64,000 nt of DNA, taken from Vagococcus fluvialis bH819. Its GTDB lineage: Bacteria; Bacillota; Bacilli; Lactobacillales; Vagococcaceae. The DNA is taken from NCBI RefSeq assembly GCF_900163795.1, contig NZ_FWFD01000015.1, forward strand, positions 558,001 through 622,000, read 5' to 3'. Of the stretch, positions 62,413 through 64,000 are shown piece after piece (the first letter of the stretch is position 1; each line of letters begins with the position of its first letter). The position numbers and the translations under genes are program-made. The notes under the pieces were generated by a model. The model was given only the letters and a program-made list of their open reading frames with translations. It had not been told where the DNA came from and did not search any database.

Positions 62413-64000
62413 ATGAAAAAACCAAAAACAAAATCAGTCAAAAATAAGATAATAGGATTTATCTTATTTTTGACCATTGTACCTGTGATTACTGTGTTAC
62501 TAATTAATATGAAGGTAATGCAAGAGACTTTACAACATCGACTGGAAATAGAATCACATGAAAAAATAGATAGTGTTCAAAGACAAGCCAATTCTGCACA
62601 AAATATTGCTAAAAATGACATGGAAATACTTAAAAATCATGAAGTTTTTAAAGGAGATTTGAATACATCAAAAAAACAACAAGAAATAAAAAAAATCATG
62701 AAATTTTTATATGATTCTTCTGATAACTATGAAGATGTTTATTTTGCTCCAACTGGAAAAGAACTTGTTAGCGTTGTTGATTTTAAAATGACAGTAGAGC
62801 AGTATAAGGAACGTGATTGGTATACTTCAGCAATGTCTGACACACAAACAATACATATGTCAAAACCTATTAAGGATTTAAACACTGGAGAAATTATTAA
62901 TACAGTCTCGACTACTCTCGTTGAAAATAATCAAGTAAAAGGTATTCTTGCAATTGATGTAAAAATGAACGAAGCGGTAAATATTGTGAATTCTACTCCA
63001 ATTGGTATTTATGGTGGAATGAAATTAGTAACACTTGATGGTGAAGTATTGGCGTCAAATGATAAAAATGAAATTGGTAAAAGTGTTCAAGAAAATGTTG
63101 GATTTAAAAAAATGACAGAACAAAAGGGCATGGTACATACACCAGCAGGTCGTGATTATTATTTTAAAACTAAAGGTGATCTATTTATCATTGCAGAAGC
63201 AGCTGAAAAAGAATTTCAATCAAAACAAGCTGAAATGCTTAAATTATCTTCAATAATTATCGGTATTTGGGGAATTATAGCCATTTTTATTGCACTATTT
63301 GTTTCTAAACTAATAATACGTTTAGTACAAACGTTAGTATATTACTTTGAAAAAGCTAGCTCTGGTGATTTGAAATCAAAAATAACAAATATTCGAGGCG
63401 ATAATGATAAAAAAGCTAATACATTAGTAACAAAATTATTTGGATCAGGCGAGGTTAAAGAAAATGGTAGCGAAATCAGTCAAATAGCTAATGCCTACAA
63501 TGGAATGCTAGATGGTTTTTCAAACCTTGTAAAGAATATTCAAACAGAGAGTAATCAAATAGCAGATATGAGTATTTCTTTATCAGAGATTTCTAAGCAA
63601 ACCAATTCAGCGACTGAAGAAGTTTCTGAGACCATTACAGGAATCGCTCAAGCTACCAGTTCACAGGCAATAGATGCAGAAAAAACAGTAAGTGAAATGA
63701 ATGATTTAGGCAATACAATTGAAGTAATTAATCAATCAGCATTAGAAATGAATGACCAAGCTATTACAGCAAGTAAAGATAATAAAAGTAATTCTGATTT
63801 GATGCATGATGTTCATGAAAATTGGGAAATTGAGAGGGAAAAGCTTAAATTATTAGTTGATGACATGACAGGAATGAACATGGATATTCAAAATATCAAC
63901 AAAATTATTCAAGTTATTACTGACATTTCTACCCAAACCAATTTACTTGCATTAAACGCTTCTATAGAAGCTGCTAGAGCAGGTGAGGCTGGTAAAGGAT
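62413..64000 (+). CDS. Second methyl-accepting chemotaxis protein (3' end outside window)
   Basis: A frame open to the window end encodes 529 residues of a second chemoreceptor. Membrane segment ~12-33, a double-Cache type sensor ('[20 protein letters not shown]', '[20 protein letters not shown]'), a second segment ~280-302, HAMP with the same type of insert, and the hairpin tip '[20 protein letters not shown]' at the very end. It shares long near-identical stretches with the preceding receptor downstream of the membrane ('[20 protein letters not shown]') but differs in the sensor. AAAGGA precedes the ATG. A tandem duplication with diverged sensors is likely. Confidence 0.92.
   Translation, partial: MKKPKTKSVKNKIIGFILFLTIVPVITVLLINMKVMQETLQHRLEIESHEKIDSVQRQANSAQNIAKNDMEILKNHEVFKGDLNTSKKQQEIKKIMKFLYDSSDNYEDVYFAPTGKELVSVVDFKMTVEQYKERDWYTSAMSDTQTIHMSKPIKDLNTGEIINTVSTTLVENNQVKGILAIDVKMNEAVNIVNSTPIGIYGGMKLVTLDGEVLASNDKNEIGKSVQENVGFKKMTEQKGMVHTPAGRDYYFKTKGDLFIIAEAAEKEFQSKQAEMLKLSSIIIGIWGIIAIFIALFVSKLIIRLVQTLVYYFEKASSGDLKSKITNIRGDNDKKANTLVTKLFGSGEVKENGSEISQIANAYNGMLDGFSNLVKNIQTESNQIADMSISLSEISKQTNSATEEVSETITGIAQATSSQAIDAEKTVSEMNDLGNTIEVINQSALEMNDQAITASKDNKSNSDLMHDVHENWEIEREKLKLLVDDMTGMNMDIQNINKIIQVITDISTQTNLLALNASIEAARAGEAGKG

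Overview
The window is AT-rich, low-GC Gram-positive DNA. Three things point to a motile member of the Enterococcaceae, most likely Vagococcus or a close relative of the motile enterococci: enterococcus-like housekeeping proteins (Fur, CvfB, DnaE, PfkA, Pyk), a tmRNA tag ending in ALAA, and a full flagellar operon. The genus is an inference from gene content and protein flavour, not from a marker gene such as 16S rRNA. No tRNA, rRNA, CRISPR array, insertion sequence or prophage was seen.

Left part (1-10145): the tail of an OmpR-type two-component system; a BceAB-type antimicrobial-peptide ABC transporter with a BceR-like operator but no BceRS pair beside it; the tmRNA gene ssrA; an acetyltransferase; then a leftward stretch with lineage-specific small genes, a possible 28-residue peptide gene and a compact RNA hairpin. 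A leftward YtrA-like regulator/ABC transporter operon follows, with an operator lying across its own promoter.

Middle (10163-39730): mostly conserved housekeeping genes. In order: a purine permease with a PurR-type box, an MFS exporter, dnaE, the glycolytic pair pfkA-pyk, a second MFS exporter, azlCD, an acetyltransferase, cvfB, fur (with a perfect PerR box in its promoter), the repair glycosylase tag, xerD-scpA-scpB-rluB, an FMN riboswitch driving the riboflavin importer gene ribU, oatA, a ferredoxin gene, ypbB-recQ-LysM protein, cmk, an S1-domain protein, der and hup. The fer-ypbB-recQ-LysM-cmk-S1-der-hup order matches the Bacillus layout.

Right part (39807-64000): motility. motAB run leftward behind a sigma-28-type promoter. 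After a 579-base AT-rich control region with a perfect 27-base dyad, a long rightward operon runs flgB-flgC-fliE-fliF-fliG-fliH-fliI-fliJ-fliK-flgD-flgE-flbD-fliL-fliO-fliP-fliQ-fliR-flhB-flhA-fliA, two further rod-type genes, an FtsE-like ATPase gene and two chemoreceptor genes, the second cut by the window end. It gives rod, MS ring, export gate, export ATPase, hook and sigma-28. The C-ring genes fliM/fliN/fliY, flhF/flhG, the filament genes and the che genes are not in the window. The most unusual item is the FtsE-like ATPase without FtsX inside the flagellar operon, with an altered ABC signature motif.
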